The translations under genes and the position numbers were made by a program. Of a DNA stretch of 64,000 bases, positions 8,677-17,723 are shown one piece after another (the first letter of the stretch is position 1; each line of letters opens with the position of its first letter). The notes beneath the pieces were generated by a model. It did not search any database and was not told where the DNA came from. It saw nothing but the letters and a program-made list of their open reading frames with translations. Location of the stretch: the NCBI RefSeq assembly GCF_013391405.1, contig NZ_JACBFD010000040.1, positions 26,876 through 90,875 on the forward strand, given 5' to 3'. Source of the DNA: Staphylococcus sp. GSSP0090 (lineage in GTDB: Bacteria > Bacillota > Bacilli > Staphylococcales > Staphylococcaceae).

Positions 8677-10365
8677 TTGAGTAAATCTAAAATAATAATT
8701 GATAATATTTATTGGGAAAGAATTCAATTATTTATTGAAGGTCATGTTGAAGATATAAAGCTAAATAAGAAAAACTTTGTACTGAGAAACTTGACTGAAA
8801 CGAAAGAACTAAAAGCTAACGATGTGAAAATAGAAGGCAATCAATTTAAGGCACGTTTTAATGTTGCCATATTAGATGATGGTAATTATCTACCATCAGG
8901 TGAGTACTTAATCGTGTATAAGAGTGACCTTGATTACATTGCCAATATCAATGAAACATTGTTAGACCCCAATAATTATGAATTAGAAGAAGTAATACTC
9001 GAACAATATAGCGATGAAACAACGCAAAATGGCAAAAACAATTTATTATTAGAACACTTTGCATTTACCTTTAAAAAAGGAGGTAATTCATCTAAAACAG
9101 AGTACACAGTTAAACCAATGATTTCGAGTGAAGTTAACGAATTTGTATTAAATATCATATTTAAGGCACCTATGCCTAAAATGAATCCAATTAAGCAAAA
9201 GATTACCAATCTTAAATTAAAATATAATAAATATTCGTTTAATGTACGTAACTTCATCTTTCAATCTATATTTAAGATTACGAAGTTTTTCCATTTGAAA
9301 AAAGGTAACACAGTGCTGTTTACTTCTGATTCTAGAGCGGAAATGTCAGGTAATTTTGAATATGTTTACAATGAAATGTTACGTCAAAATTTAGATAAAA
9401 AGTATAAAATACATGCATTGTTTAAATCTAATATATCTGCGCGACGTAATTTTATTGATAAATTTAAATTTCCGTATTTATTAGGTAAAGCAGACTACAT
9501 TTTTGTAGATGACTTCCATCCATTACTTTATACCGTGAAATTTAGAAAGAGTCAGGAAATCATCCAAGTTTGGCATGCAGTAGGTGCATTTAAAACAGTA
9601 GGCTATAGTCGTACTGGTAAAAAAGGTGGACCGTTCTTTAATTCTGTTAACCACAGAAATTATACGAAAGCATTTGTATCATCAGAAACGGATATTCCAT
9701 TTTATGGTGAGGCGTTTGGGATTAAAGAACAAAATATTATTCCAACGGGTGTTCCAAGAACAGATATACTATTTGATCAAGACTATGAAAAAGCAATTGT
9801 TGCAGATATGGAAGAAGCATTGCCAATCGTTAAAGGAAAGCAAGTGATATTATTTGCGCCGACGTTTAGAGGTAGTGGACATCATACAGCACATTATCCT
9901 TTTTTCAAAATTGATTTTGCAAGATTTGCACGCTACTGTCGTGAAAATAATGCCGTTGTGTTATTCAAGATGCATCCATTTGTTAAAAATAAATTAAACA
10001 TTCCTAGAGCGTATCAAGAATATTTTGTAGATGTTTCTGATTTTAGAGAAGTAAATGATATTTTATTTATTACGGATATTTTAATTAGTGATTATTCATC
10101 ACTCGTATATGAATTTGCTGTATTTAAACGACCGATGCTATTTTATGCATTTGATTTAGAAGATTACATTACATCACGTGATTTTTATGAACCATATGAA
10201 ACGTTTGTACCTGGTAAAATCGTTGAATCGTTTAACGATTTAATTGTAGCATTGGACCAAAAAGACTTTGAAGTTGAAAAGGTTGAGCCATTTTTAGATA
10301 AACATTTTAAATATCAAGATGGACGTTCAAGTGAACGTTTAGTAAGAAATGTTTTTGGCAGTTAA
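8677..10365 (+). CDS. tarL: Poly(ribitol-phosphate) polymerase TarL
   Basis: A 562-residue CDP-glycerol glycerophosphotransferase-family enzyme that polymerises ribitol phosphate from CDP-ribitol onto the teichoic acid linkage unit at the inner membrane face. The C-terminal TagF-like catalytic part shows QVWHAVGAFKTVGYSR (catalytic His), the PTGVPRTD loop, LFKMHPFV and the end motif SDYSSLVYEFA. The N-terminal 190 residues form the variable TarL-specific domain. Start is TTG 8677 after AGAGAGGA. A weak AT-rich inverted repeat (AAGCTTTTT near 8612 with AAAAAGCTT near 8637) lies between tarJ and tarL. Only one tarIJL set is present here, unlike the double set in S. aureus. Confidence 0.92.
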   Translation: MSKSKIIIDNIYWERIQLFIEGHVEDIKLNKKNFVLRNLTETKELKANDVKIEGNQFKARFNVAILDDGNYLPSGEYLIVYKSDLDYIANINETLLDPNNYELEEVILEQYSDETTQNGKNNLLLEHFAFTFKKGGNSSKTEYTVKPMISSEVNEFVLNIIFKAPMPKMNPIKQKITNLKLKYNKYSFNVRNFIFQSIFKITKFFHLKKGNTVLFTSDSRAEMSGNFEYVYNEMLRQNLDKKYKIHALFKSNISARRNFIDKFKFPYLLGKADYIFVDDFHPLLYTVKFRKSQEIIQVWHAVGAFKTVGYSRTGKKGGPFFNSVNHRNYTKAFVSSETDIPFYGEAFGIKEQNIIPTGVPRTDILFDQDYEKAIVADMEEALPIVKGKQVILFAPTFRGSGHHTAHYPFFKIDFARFARYCRENNAVVLFKMHPFVKNKLNIPRAYQEYFVDVSDFREVNDILFITDILISDYSSLVYEFAVFKRPMLFYAFDLEDYITSRDFYEPYETFVPGKIVESFNDLIVALDQKDFEVEKVEPFLDKHFKYQDGRSSERLVRNVFGS

Positions 10366-10514
10366 TTTAAGTAAATAAGCATACTAATTAAAACATAATG
10401 AGTTAATTACAAAAATATATCATCAGCTTAGTTATAGCATGGAACCGTGTATTTGCGTTTGCCGAACGACTGATATTGATTTGTACTTAACTCATTTTTA
10501 CAAGGTGGAGTATA

Positions 10515-12239
10515 ATGAAATTCTCAATTATAGTACCGAGTTATAATTCGGAAAAATATATAGCAGAGCTGTTAAACAGTCTAGACAATCAAAGTTATGA
10601 TAAAAAAGATTTTGAAGTTATTTTAGTAGATGATTGTTCATCAGACGATACTTTAAAAGTAGTAGAGCCTTATAAAAAGAAATTAAATTTGACGGTCAAA
10701 CAACTTGAATCAAACTCAGGTGGACCAGGTAAACCTAGAAATACGGCATTACAATTGGCACAAGGTGAATATGTGTTTTTTGTAGATTCAGATGATTATA
10801 TTAATAAAGAGACATTGAAAGATGTGGCGGCATTTGTTGATCAAAATCATGCAGATGTTGTCTTAGTGAAAATGGAAGGCGTTAATGGTCGTGGTGTTCC
10901 CAAATCGATGTTTAAAGAAACGAGCGATACAGTCACATTAGCTAATTCTAGAATCATTTATACACTTAGTCCAACTAAATTTTATAGAACCTCATTATTG
11001 CGTGATCACGCAATTGAATTTCCAGAGGATTTAAGAAGTGCAGAAGATCAATTATTTACAATGAAGGCATATGTGAATGCTAAACGCATCGCTGTACTTG
11101 CTGATAAACCTTACTATTATGCAACTAAACGTGAGGGAGAACATATGAGTTCTGCATATGTCTCACCCGAAGATTTTTATAAAGTGATGTCATTAATTAC
11201 TGAAGAAATATTAAATAGTCCATTAGAAAATAAAAATGAAGTACTAGGCTACTTTATAGATAGACATTTTTCATTTTCAAGGACAAATAATTTTTCTCTT
11301 AAAATAGCAGATGACAAAAAAGCAGCATGGATGGATGCGTTAGGTGATTTTATTCAAAAAGTACCTACTGCAGTGGATGAATTAGTAAATGATTCATTCA
11401 AACCGTTGTTACATTATGCTCGCTTAAAAGACATGAAGCATTACCAAATGGTTGAAGAAAGTTATAAAAATGGGAAGTTTCATAGTTACAGTGCTCAAGA
11501 AGGTGCGTTGAAAATACAATTTGATGAAGGCGAACCTTATTTTGTCTTCAATAAATTAGTAAAACCAGATATTAGAATGTCACATTTCGAATTTAACGAT
11601 CAAGGATTTGAGTTAGAATTGGAATTTATTAGTTCCATTATCAATCCCAATCATGTGGCTTCAATGATTCAACTTAAATTATTATCACGTAATAAAAAAG
11701 AATTCATTTATATACCATTAACAATGAATGATCAGACGAGATTTAAGTTTAAAGCAGCGTTGCAAGATTTGATGCCTTATTTAATAAAAGAAAAAGTCTG
11801 GGATGCACACCTAGAGATGCGCGTGGATAATATGACTATTGAAAAACGTATTGGAAATAAACGTGTTAAGTACCCATATGATAAGGAAACGAGCACAATT
11901 TCCCAATATAATAATCAATATTATCGATTTACACCATATTTTACGAAAGACTTTGATAATCTATCATTTTATATAACGAACAACAAATTAAATGAAATGT
12001 TAGCGATTGAAAGTAAAGATAAACAGACGATACAATTACGTAGTTTGGAATTTAATTATATTTTATCTGAAGGGCTGACTGCGTTAGTCTTACCTAATAT
12101 GTTTACGTATGGTTATTTAACATCTGTAACAACGAAAGATACACTCACTTATAACCTATCCGTTGTAGAAAAAGTGAAGGATAAAGATTTGAAACAGAAC
12201 TTTAAAATTGAAACACCTCATTTAGTTTTAAAATACTAA
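10515..12239 (+). CDS. tarS: Wall teichoic acid beta-glycosyltransferase TarS
   Basis: A 574-residue family 2 glycosyltransferase matching the length and plan of TarS, which adds beta-GlcNAc to ribitol phosphate units. The GT-A domain starts SIIVPSYNSEKYIAELLNSL, has VDDCSSDDT for nucleotide binding, the metal-binding FVDSDDY near residue 92, and SAEDQLFT as the likely catalytic base region. The C-terminal 240 residues lack the catalytic motifs and would be the trimerisation/polymer-binding part. It follows tarL by 149 bases with its own GGTGGAG site and ends before a terminator. The sugar transferred cannot be proven from sequence; position after tarL supports the assignment. Confidence 0.85.
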   Translation: MKFSIIVPSYNSEKYIAELLNSLDNQSYDKKDFEVILVDDCSSDDTLKVVEPYKKKLNLTVKQLESNSGGPGKPRNTALQLAQGEYVFFVDSDDYINKETLKDVAAFVDQNHADVVLVKMEGVNGRGVPKSMFKETSDTVTLANSRIIYTLSPTKFYRTSLLRDHAIEFPEDLRSAEDQLFTMKAYVNAKRIAVLADKPYYYATKREGEHMSSAYVSPEDFYKVMSLITEEILNSPLENKNEVLGYFIDRHFSFSRTNNFSLKIADDKKAAWMDALGDFIQKVPTAVDELVNDSFKPLLHYARLKDMKHYQMVEESYKNGKFHSYSAQEGALKIQFDEGEPYFVFNKLVKPDIRMSHFEFNDQGFELELEFISSIINPNHVASMIQLKLLSRNKKEFIYIPLTMNDQTRFKFKAALQDLMPYLIKEKVWDAHLEMRVDNMTIEKRIGNKRVKYPYDKETSTISQYNNQYYRFTPYFTKDFDNLSFYITNNKLNEMLAIESKDKQTIQLRSLEFNYILSEGLTALVLPNMFTYGYLTSVTTKDTLTYNLSVVEKVKDKDLKQNFKIETPHLVLKY

Positions 12240-12248
12240 TTGATATAT

Positions 12249-12294
12249 AATAGTAAGTGAGCTAATGATATATTAGTAAGCTTACTATTTTTTT
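12249..12294 (+). terminator. Terminator after tarS
   Basis: AATAGTAAG (12249-12257) pairs with CTTACTATT (12281-12289), with an inner CTAAT/ATTAG stem, followed by a run of seven T. This ends the tar transcript. Confidence 0.75.
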
Positions 12295-12423
12295 AAACTC
12301 ATTTTATTGATAATGGTTTTCAATTATAGTATGTTTGAAAAGAATGATTTTTATATATTAATGAAATGAAAATTAGTTTATGTATAGCGTATCTTATAGA
12401 TTTATGTGAAGAGGGAGTTACCG

Positions 12424-13008
12424 ATGACAAACAGTAAAATAGATGTTAAAGATTTAATTAATATAGGACTCTTTACAGCAGTGTACTTCATTTTTATAGC
12501 ACCACCAGGTATTTTAGGTATAATACCCATTTTTATGTTGCTACTTCCGGCAATGATAGGGCTTATCGGTGGCATTCCTGTGATGTTACTTATTACCAAA
12601 ACGCAGAAATTTGGTGCATTAACGATTTGTGGTATTGTTGTAAGTTTATTATTAGCAATCATGGGTCATCCTTGGATGGCTTTAATATTAAGTATCCCAG
12701 TGATTGTGATTGCAGATGTTGTTATGGCGATGGGTCAATATAAAAGTTGGAAATTAAATAGTATAGGTTATATCATTTTCTCATTTTGGCCTATAGGTAA
12801 TTTACTGCCGTTTTATTTTATGAGAAATTCATATTTATCATTTATTCAAGATAAATATGGTACAGATTATGAAGCAACAGTTGAAGGGCTATTTTCTATT
12901 GGTATGATTCCAGTTATTCTTATCACTACAATAATTGGTGCATGGATTGGTGCATATATTGCTAAAGGTATTTTGAAAAAGCATTTTAAACGGGCAGGTA
13001 TTATATAA
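12424..13008 (+). CDS. ECF transporter substrate-binding (S) component, MptD/Trep_Strep type
   Basis: A 194-residue membrane protein with about five to six hydrophobic spans, beginning with a short polar stretch and then DLINIGLFTAVYFIF, the usual start of S-components. It resembles the MptD-family (Trep_Strep) S-components of unknown ligand. I chose ATG 12424, 6 bases after GAGGGAG, over an upstream GTG without a site. It is followed at once by the T and A components, so this is a self-contained group I ECF system. No riboswitch is evident upstream, so the vitamin or metal carried cannot be named. Confidence 0.8.
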   Translation: MTNSKIDVKDLINIGLFTAVYFIFIAPPGILGIIPIFMLLLPAMIGLIGGIPVMLLITKTQKFGALTICGIVVSLLLAIMGHPWMALILSIPVIVIADVVMAMGQYKSWKLNSIGYIIFSFWPIGNLLPFYFMRNSYLSFIQDKYGTDYEATVEGLFSIGMIPVILITTIIGAWIGAYIAKGILKKHFKRAGII

Positions 13009-13009
13009 A

Positions 13010-13729
13010 ATGTACAATCAAGTATTAAGTCAAAACCATATATTTAACTTTGATCCAAGGATAAAAATGGGACTTATGTTAATCATTTCACTTATTTCAC
13101 TCACCGGCGGGGTGACAGGTCCTAGCATATTTATTAGATTGATATTAATGCTGATGCCTGTCATATTATTGATCTTAATAGGAAAATATAAGATTGGCTT
13201 TACCTGTATGGTGATTATCATAGCTGCTTGGTACGGTGAGGCATTTGTGTCAATTGAACAAAGCCAAGTGGCAACGTTACTCGTGTTTGTACCTTCTGGC
13301 ATTATTACTAGATTTTTACCTGCTTTAGTCATGGGGTACTATATATTTAAAACAACACAAGTAGAAGTGCTTATTTTGGGTTTGGAACGTATGAAGTTAT
13401 CCAGAAAAATGACCATACCCATTGCAGTGATGTTTAGATTTATACCAACGATCAGGATGGAATCAGCATCAATTAAAGATGCAATGAAAATGAGAGGGAT
13501 TTCCTTACGATTTGCGTTTAAAAAGCCAATGCAATATATCGAGTATCGTGTTGTACCTTTGTTAAATAGTGTGATTAAAATAGGGAATGAATTAACAATC
13601 GCTTCCATTACACGTGGATTGAATTTGACACATAAAAGAAGTTCTATTATGTCGTTGGAAATACGTTGGCTTGATTGGTTATTCATAGTTGGTGCACTAC
13701 TTTTATGTATAATTTACTATATTTTGTGA
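13010..13729 (+). CDS. ECF transporter transmembrane (T) component
   Basis: A 239-residue EcfT/CbiQ-type protein with several membrane spans in the first 120 residues, one at the C-terminus, and the two coupling helices that touch the ATPase: MKMRGISLRF and ITRGLNLTHK carry the Ala/Met-Arg-Gly type motifs typical of EcfT. It begins 1 base after the S-component stop and so is translationally coupled. It links ATP hydrolysis in the next gene to toppling of the S-component. Confidence 0.85.
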   Translation: MYNQVLSQNHIFNFDPRIKMGLMLIISLISLTGGVTGPSIFIRLILMLMPVILLILIGKYKIGFTCMVIIIAAWYGEAFVSIEQSQVATLLVFVPSGIITRFLPALVMGYYIFKTTQVEVLILGLERMKLSRKMTIPIAVMFRFIPTIRMESASIKDAMKMRGISLRFAFKKPMQYIEYRVVPLLNSVIKIGNELTIASITRGLNLTHKRSSIMSLEIRWLDWLFIVGALLLCIIYYIL

Positions 13730-13738
13730 GGTTAACAT

Positions 13739-15193
13739 ATGATTCAATTTGAAAATGTATCATTTAATTATGAAAATGGCGAAAAAATATTGAACGATAT
13801 CAACCTTACGATTCATGAAGGTGAGGTTATTTGCTTAACTGGTGCCTCAGGCTGTGGAAAAACAACCATGACGCGCTTATTGAACGGTACGATACCACAC
13901 TTCTTTCATGGTGATATAGAAGGTCGTATCCTTGTGAATCATAAAAATATTACGAAACAGTCTATTTATGAAATTTCACAAGCAAGTGGTTCAGTCTTTC
14001 AAAATCCACGGTCTCAATTCTTCTGTTTAAACACGACAAGTGAACTTGCGTTTGAGCCTGAAAATTATGGTGTGGATCCAATCACAATTAAATCACATAT
14101 AGCTAATAGCGCTGATGAATTTAATATTAAACATTTACTAGATAGAGGGATTTTTAATCTTTCTGGTGGAGAAAAACAGTTAATAGCTTGTACGACGATT
14201 CAAGTAAGTGGTCACGATATCATTATTTTAGATGAACCTTCATCAAATTTAGATTTCAAAACAATCATCAAACTGCGGAAGATGTTAAAGATATGGAAAC
14301 GAGAAGGAAAAACGATTATGATAGCTGAACATCGATTGCATTATTTAATAGATGTTGTTGATTGTTTTATCATAATGGATCAGGGCAGAATTAGTAATAG
14401 TTATGACCAAGCTACCTTTGAAAAGCTTAGTCATGATACGTTAGCAACGTTAGGTTTGAGAACAACACACTTAGAAAAAATGAAACCTAAACGTCATTCC
14501 AATAGCACATGGGGCACATTAACATTAAGGGATTTTAAATTTAAATATAAAAATAGTCTGCCTTTATCAATTAACATTCCTAAAGTGGAACTAAGTAAAG
14601 GTAAAGTAACAGCAGTCATAGGACACAATGGCTCAGGGAAATCTACATTTGCGCGATGCTTAACAGGCGTGGAACGTAAATTCAAGGGAACCGTTGATAA
14701 TGATGACATTACATTGAAGCGAGGGCATAGATTGAACAATGTCTATTTGGTTTTTCAAGACGTAAATAACCAACTATTTGCAGAAAGTGTTGATGAAGAA
14801 CTGCGTTTAAGTAATGTTGAGTTAGATAACGAAACCATTCAAGAACGGTTGCAATATTATGGCATTTCACAGCATGTTGAACGGCATCCGCTCTCATTAT
14901 CAGGAGGAGAAAAGCAACGTTTAGCTATTGCTAGTGCTGTAGAAACCAATCGCGATATACTTATTTTTGATGAACCATCTAGTGGTTTAGATGGTCAACG
15001 TATGCGAGAAATGAGTGGCATCATCGATAGCCTAGCAAATAAAGGCCATACCATTATAGTGATTACTCACGACTATGAGTTATTATTATCTTGTGCTGAT
15101 GATATATTACATTTAGAACATGGTCACGTTAAGGATCAATATACACTGAATGATGAAAATTTGGCGAAACTGCAAGCTTTCTTTGAAATTTAA
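13739..15193 (+). CDS. ECF transporter double ATPase (A) component
   Basis: A 484-residue protein made of two fused ABC ATPase domains. The first has Walker A GASGCGKTT (near residue 36), signature LSGGEKQL and Walker B IIILDEPSSNLD. The second starts near residue 260 with Walker A GHNGSGKST, signature LSGGEKQR and Walker B ILIFDEPSSGLD. All catalytic residues are present in both. Fused EcfA pairs are known in dedicated ECF transporters, such as the thiamine-precursor and MptD-type systems. It lies 9 bases after the T gene and is the last gene of the operon. Confidence 0.88.
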   Translation: MIQFENVSFNYENGEKILNDINLTIHEGEVICLTGASGCGKTTMTRLLNGTIPHFFHGDIEGRILVNHKNITKQSIYEISQASGSVFQNPRSQFFCLNTTSELAFEPENYGVDPITIKSHIANSADEFNIKHLLDRGIFNLSGGEKQLIACTTIQVSGHDIIILDEPSSNLDFKTIIKLRKMLKIWKREGKTIMIAEHRLHYLIDVVDCFIIMDQGRISNSYDQATFEKLSHDTLATLGLRTTHLEKMKPKRHSNSTWGTLTLRDFKFKYKNSLPLSINIPKVELSKGKVTAVIGHNGSGKSTFARCLTGVERKFKGTVDNDDITLKRGHRLNNVYLVFQDVNNQLFAESVDEELRLSNVELDNETIQERLQYYGISQHVERHPLSLSGGEKQRLAIASAVETNRDILIFDEPSSGLDGQRMREMSGIIDSLANKGHTIIVITHDYELLLSCADDILHLEHGHVKDQYTLNDENLAKLQAFFEI

Positions 15194-15267
15194 AATTACT
15201 GGGTACGGGCTACCACAGTGTATAAAAATGACGAGATTTAAAGGGGATATTTGAGTTGACGTCATGC

Positions 15268-15309
15268 AAAAAGCGCCTAGGATATCAATTGATGTCTTAG
15301 GCGCTTTTT
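15268..15309. terminator. Bidirectional terminator between ECF operon and AraC-type regulator
   Basis: AAAAAGCGCCTAGGA pairs with the TCTTAGGCGCTTTTT arm (one G-T pair), with A/T runs on both sides, between two converging genes. Confidence 0.88.
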
Positions 15310-15313
15310 GAAT

Positions 15314-17386
15314 TTAATTGATAGAAATCATAATGTTAAGTAATGTAGATTTTGTTAGTTTGAAAATCAACGGATCTTTAAAATAATGCATTGTTAACTT
15401 TAAACGTGGATAGTTCATTTTGTTTATTTGTTTTAAAAGTGATTGATCTAAATGCGCTTGATTTATATTTTGGGGTATTAAATTGTTAATCAGACCATAA
15501 TCATTATTGATTAAACTAGAAAGTATTGGGAATGACTTAATGAAATGATGATTAATATGAACTGAAAGTGTTGATTCACTATGATTGTTGAAAAGTAATA
15601 TGTGGTAGTGCGTTTTGTTTTTTGTGACGATAGCATAGGGCAGTATAGTAATTTGCTGGTTGTAATAAGGCAATAACAAACCGTAAATATGAACCACTGG
15701 CATAGCACTTTGATATTGATTGAATAACATGATACAGTCATCGTCATCAGAATAGTAAGGATAACCAAAACCCCCAATAAGGTGATTAAATTCAATGATA
15801 AATTCAGTTAATGCGATATGTGTATCTTGTTTAGCACAGGGATAGAAACTTTTTATTGCGGCATGTGTTATATGATTGAATATCAATTTCTTAGCATGAT
15901 CAGAACCAATACTGTGTAGAAACCATACGATAAGGGCTTTTAAATCGAGGCTTTGACGAGTATTTAAGCCTTTTTGTGAGATTAATTCTGCTAATGATAT
16001 TAAATTTAGGTTGATATAATAGAAATCAGCATCTAATAAAGACATGAAGTGTCGAATCTGCACGATTTCATCGCTATTTATAATCATCGCATCGAGTATA
16101 ATGCCAATTTTTATTTGTGGATAATCTTGTTTGATATGGTTGATCAATTTAGGCAAATGCTTCGCTTCGTTATAACTAAAATCTAACTGTAATGTAATAT
16201 GAGTTAAATTGTTTTTGAATTCAGTTAACAATTTACTGAGTATTGTATTTGATGGGTGCATTAAGATTTCTGGCGTTACTCTAAGTGTAATGTGATAATT
16301 GCTGTTAATGAGTTGATGTATAGTTGATAATACTTGTTGTAATTTCAATGCATTTAAATGAATGATGTGAGTATCTAAGATAGATATATTTACTTTTGGA
16401 AATATAAGCATATCTTTTTGTTCCGAAATCATAGTATCTAAGTGTACTAAGTCATCAAGTCGCTCTAACTGTATTAATGTATGAGGTTCATTAAACGTAT
16501 CGTCAAAAGTTAAAGATGATACGTTTATTGTTTTGATAATACAGTCTACACGAGTAGTTGATTTTTGAATTTGAGTCAAATAAGGCATCATCTTGGATGC
16601 GTCTATTTCAATTTGTTTAGACTTGTTATAGGTTTCTTTCCTGAAATTATAAATATATTTTTTAGGCGGTATCTGAATATAATATTTAAAATGCTTTGAA
16701 TAAGTACTTACATTTGTAAATTGATATTTTAAAGCCACAGCATAAATACTCTGATTGCCTTGTATTAAATCAAATAAAGATAAAGCGATTTTTAGTGAAG
16801 TTGTGTAATGCTTAAAGGTCATATTTAAAATGTTGGAAAATAATATTGAAATATAGGATTGTGAAATATAAAAAGCTTTAGACACATTTTTCGTACTTAA
16901 TTTCTGGTTGATATTGTTATGTATATATTCGGTTATTTGCTGTAATAGCGGATGTTTGGTATGAAATGGTGGCGTATAGACTGTATTTAAAGTTACTATA
17001 GCCTCCTTAATTAAAAAATCAATGATATTTGAAATATAAAGGTTAGCAATGGCTTCATCTTGTAAAGATGAATGTAAATTCTCTAATATTAAATTTCTAA
17101 ATTGATCTACGAACTGGATGTGGTTGAAATCATAATAAGCTGTTGAAAGACAAGGATCTTTTTCCAAAAATAACGGTAAAGGCAATGTTAGCTCTACTAA
17201 GTCCTGAACATCGAGCATTTGAAATAAATCAGCATTGTTAATAATCATACCATCTTCAATAGTCATTATTGATCCATTTAAATTGATTTTACAAGGTTTA
17301 TTTAAGGGCAGCAGTATAATTACTTTGTTTATACATCTTTTTAATTCAGTTGTGTAATGATTTCTAATTGATAAGGAACTAATCAC
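15314..17386 (-). CDS. Large AraC/XylS-family regulator, Rsp/Rbf-like
   Basis: A 690-residue regulator. After an N-terminal sensor region of about 140 residues, residues about 150-250 form the AraC double helix-turn-helix (QKLSTKNVSKAFYISQSYIS and, later, YQFTNVSTYSKHFKYYIQI). About 440 residues follow, seemingly a TIM-barrel-like domain akin to those of family 39 glycosidases that are annotated in staphylococcal AraC proteins of this size. S. aureus Rsp and Rbf (about 700-717 residues) have this same N-terminal HTH plan. The start is probably GTG at 17386, five bases after AAAGGTGA, rather than GTG at 17395. It is next to the ECF and pentitol units, but no target can be read from the sequence. 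Confidence 0.75.
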   Translation of the reverse strand: MISSLSIRNHYTTELKRCINKVIILLPLNKPCKINLNGSIMTIEDGMIINNADLFQMLDVQDLVELTLPLPLFLEKDPCLSTAYYDFNHIQFVDQFRNLILENLHSSLQDEAIANLYISNIIDFLIKEAIVTLNTVYTPPFHTKHPLLQQITEYIHNNINQKLSTKNVSKAFYISQSYISILFSNILNMTFKHYTTSLKIALSLFDLIQGNQSIYAVALKYQFTNVSTYSKHFKYYIQIPPKKYIYNFRKETYNKSKQIEIDASKMMPYLTQIQKSTTRVDCIIKTINVSSLTFDDTFNEPHTLIQLERLDDLVHLDTMISEQKDMLIFPKVNISILDTHIIHLNALKLQQVLSTIHQLINSNYHITLRVTPEILMHPSNTILSKLLTEFKNNLTHITLQLDFSYNEAKHLPKLINHIKQDYPQIKIGIILDAMIINSDEIVQIRHFMSLLDADFYYINLNLISLAELISQKGLNTRQSLDLKALIVWFLHSIGSDHAKKLIFNHITHAAIKSFYPCAKQDTHIALTEFIIEFNHLIGGFGYPYYSDDDDCIMLFNQYQSAMPVVHIYGLLLPYYNQQITILPYAIVTKNKTHYHILLFNNHSESTLSVHINHHFIKSFPILSSLINNDYGLINNLIPQNINQAHLDQSLLKQINKMNYPRLKLTMHYFKDPLIFKLTKSTLLNIMISIN

Positions 17387-17628
17387 AAATATCACCTTTG
17401 TCTAGATAAATAACGATTGATTTAGATAATAATATTATTATTGTACAACTTGATTGTTTAAAAAGGTTGAATATCTAAATTTATTAATAAAAGGACTATT
17501 TAAAATAATTAATAAGGTATGAATGTATTTATTTTTTAGATTTTGCATAGAAGTCGTTAAAAAAATGGGGTCTTGGATTAATAAAACGATGATTAAGAAA
17601 ATTTGAAATAAGAAAATCTGAATTTTTG

Positions 17629-17667
17629 TTGGTAGCGCTTGCAAAAATAAAGATTAGTTCTTATAAT
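17629..17667 (+). promoter_or_regulatory. Promoter of the LacI-type regulator with an overlapping cre
   Basis: TTGCAA (17640-17645), a 16-base spacer and TATAAT (17662-17667) form a sigma-A promoter. TTGGTAGCGCTTGCA (17629-17643) overlaps the -35 and fits the loose CcpA consensus TGNNANCGNNNNCA fully, so glucose repression of the regulator is likely. Confidence 0.6.
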
Positions 17668-17700
17668 GTATATATTGACTTGTAAAAGTCTACTGTAAAA

Positions 17701-17714
17701 CTTAAACGTTTAAG
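17701..17714. promoter_or_regulatory. LacI-type operator 1 (autoregulation)
   Basis: CTTAAACGTTTAAG is a perfect 14-base palindrome with the central CG of LacI-family operators. It lies between the promoter and the ribosome site of the regulator. The same sequence occurs at 18769-18782 ahead of the transporter gene. Confidence 0.75.
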
Positions 17715-17723
17715 GTGAGAGAG

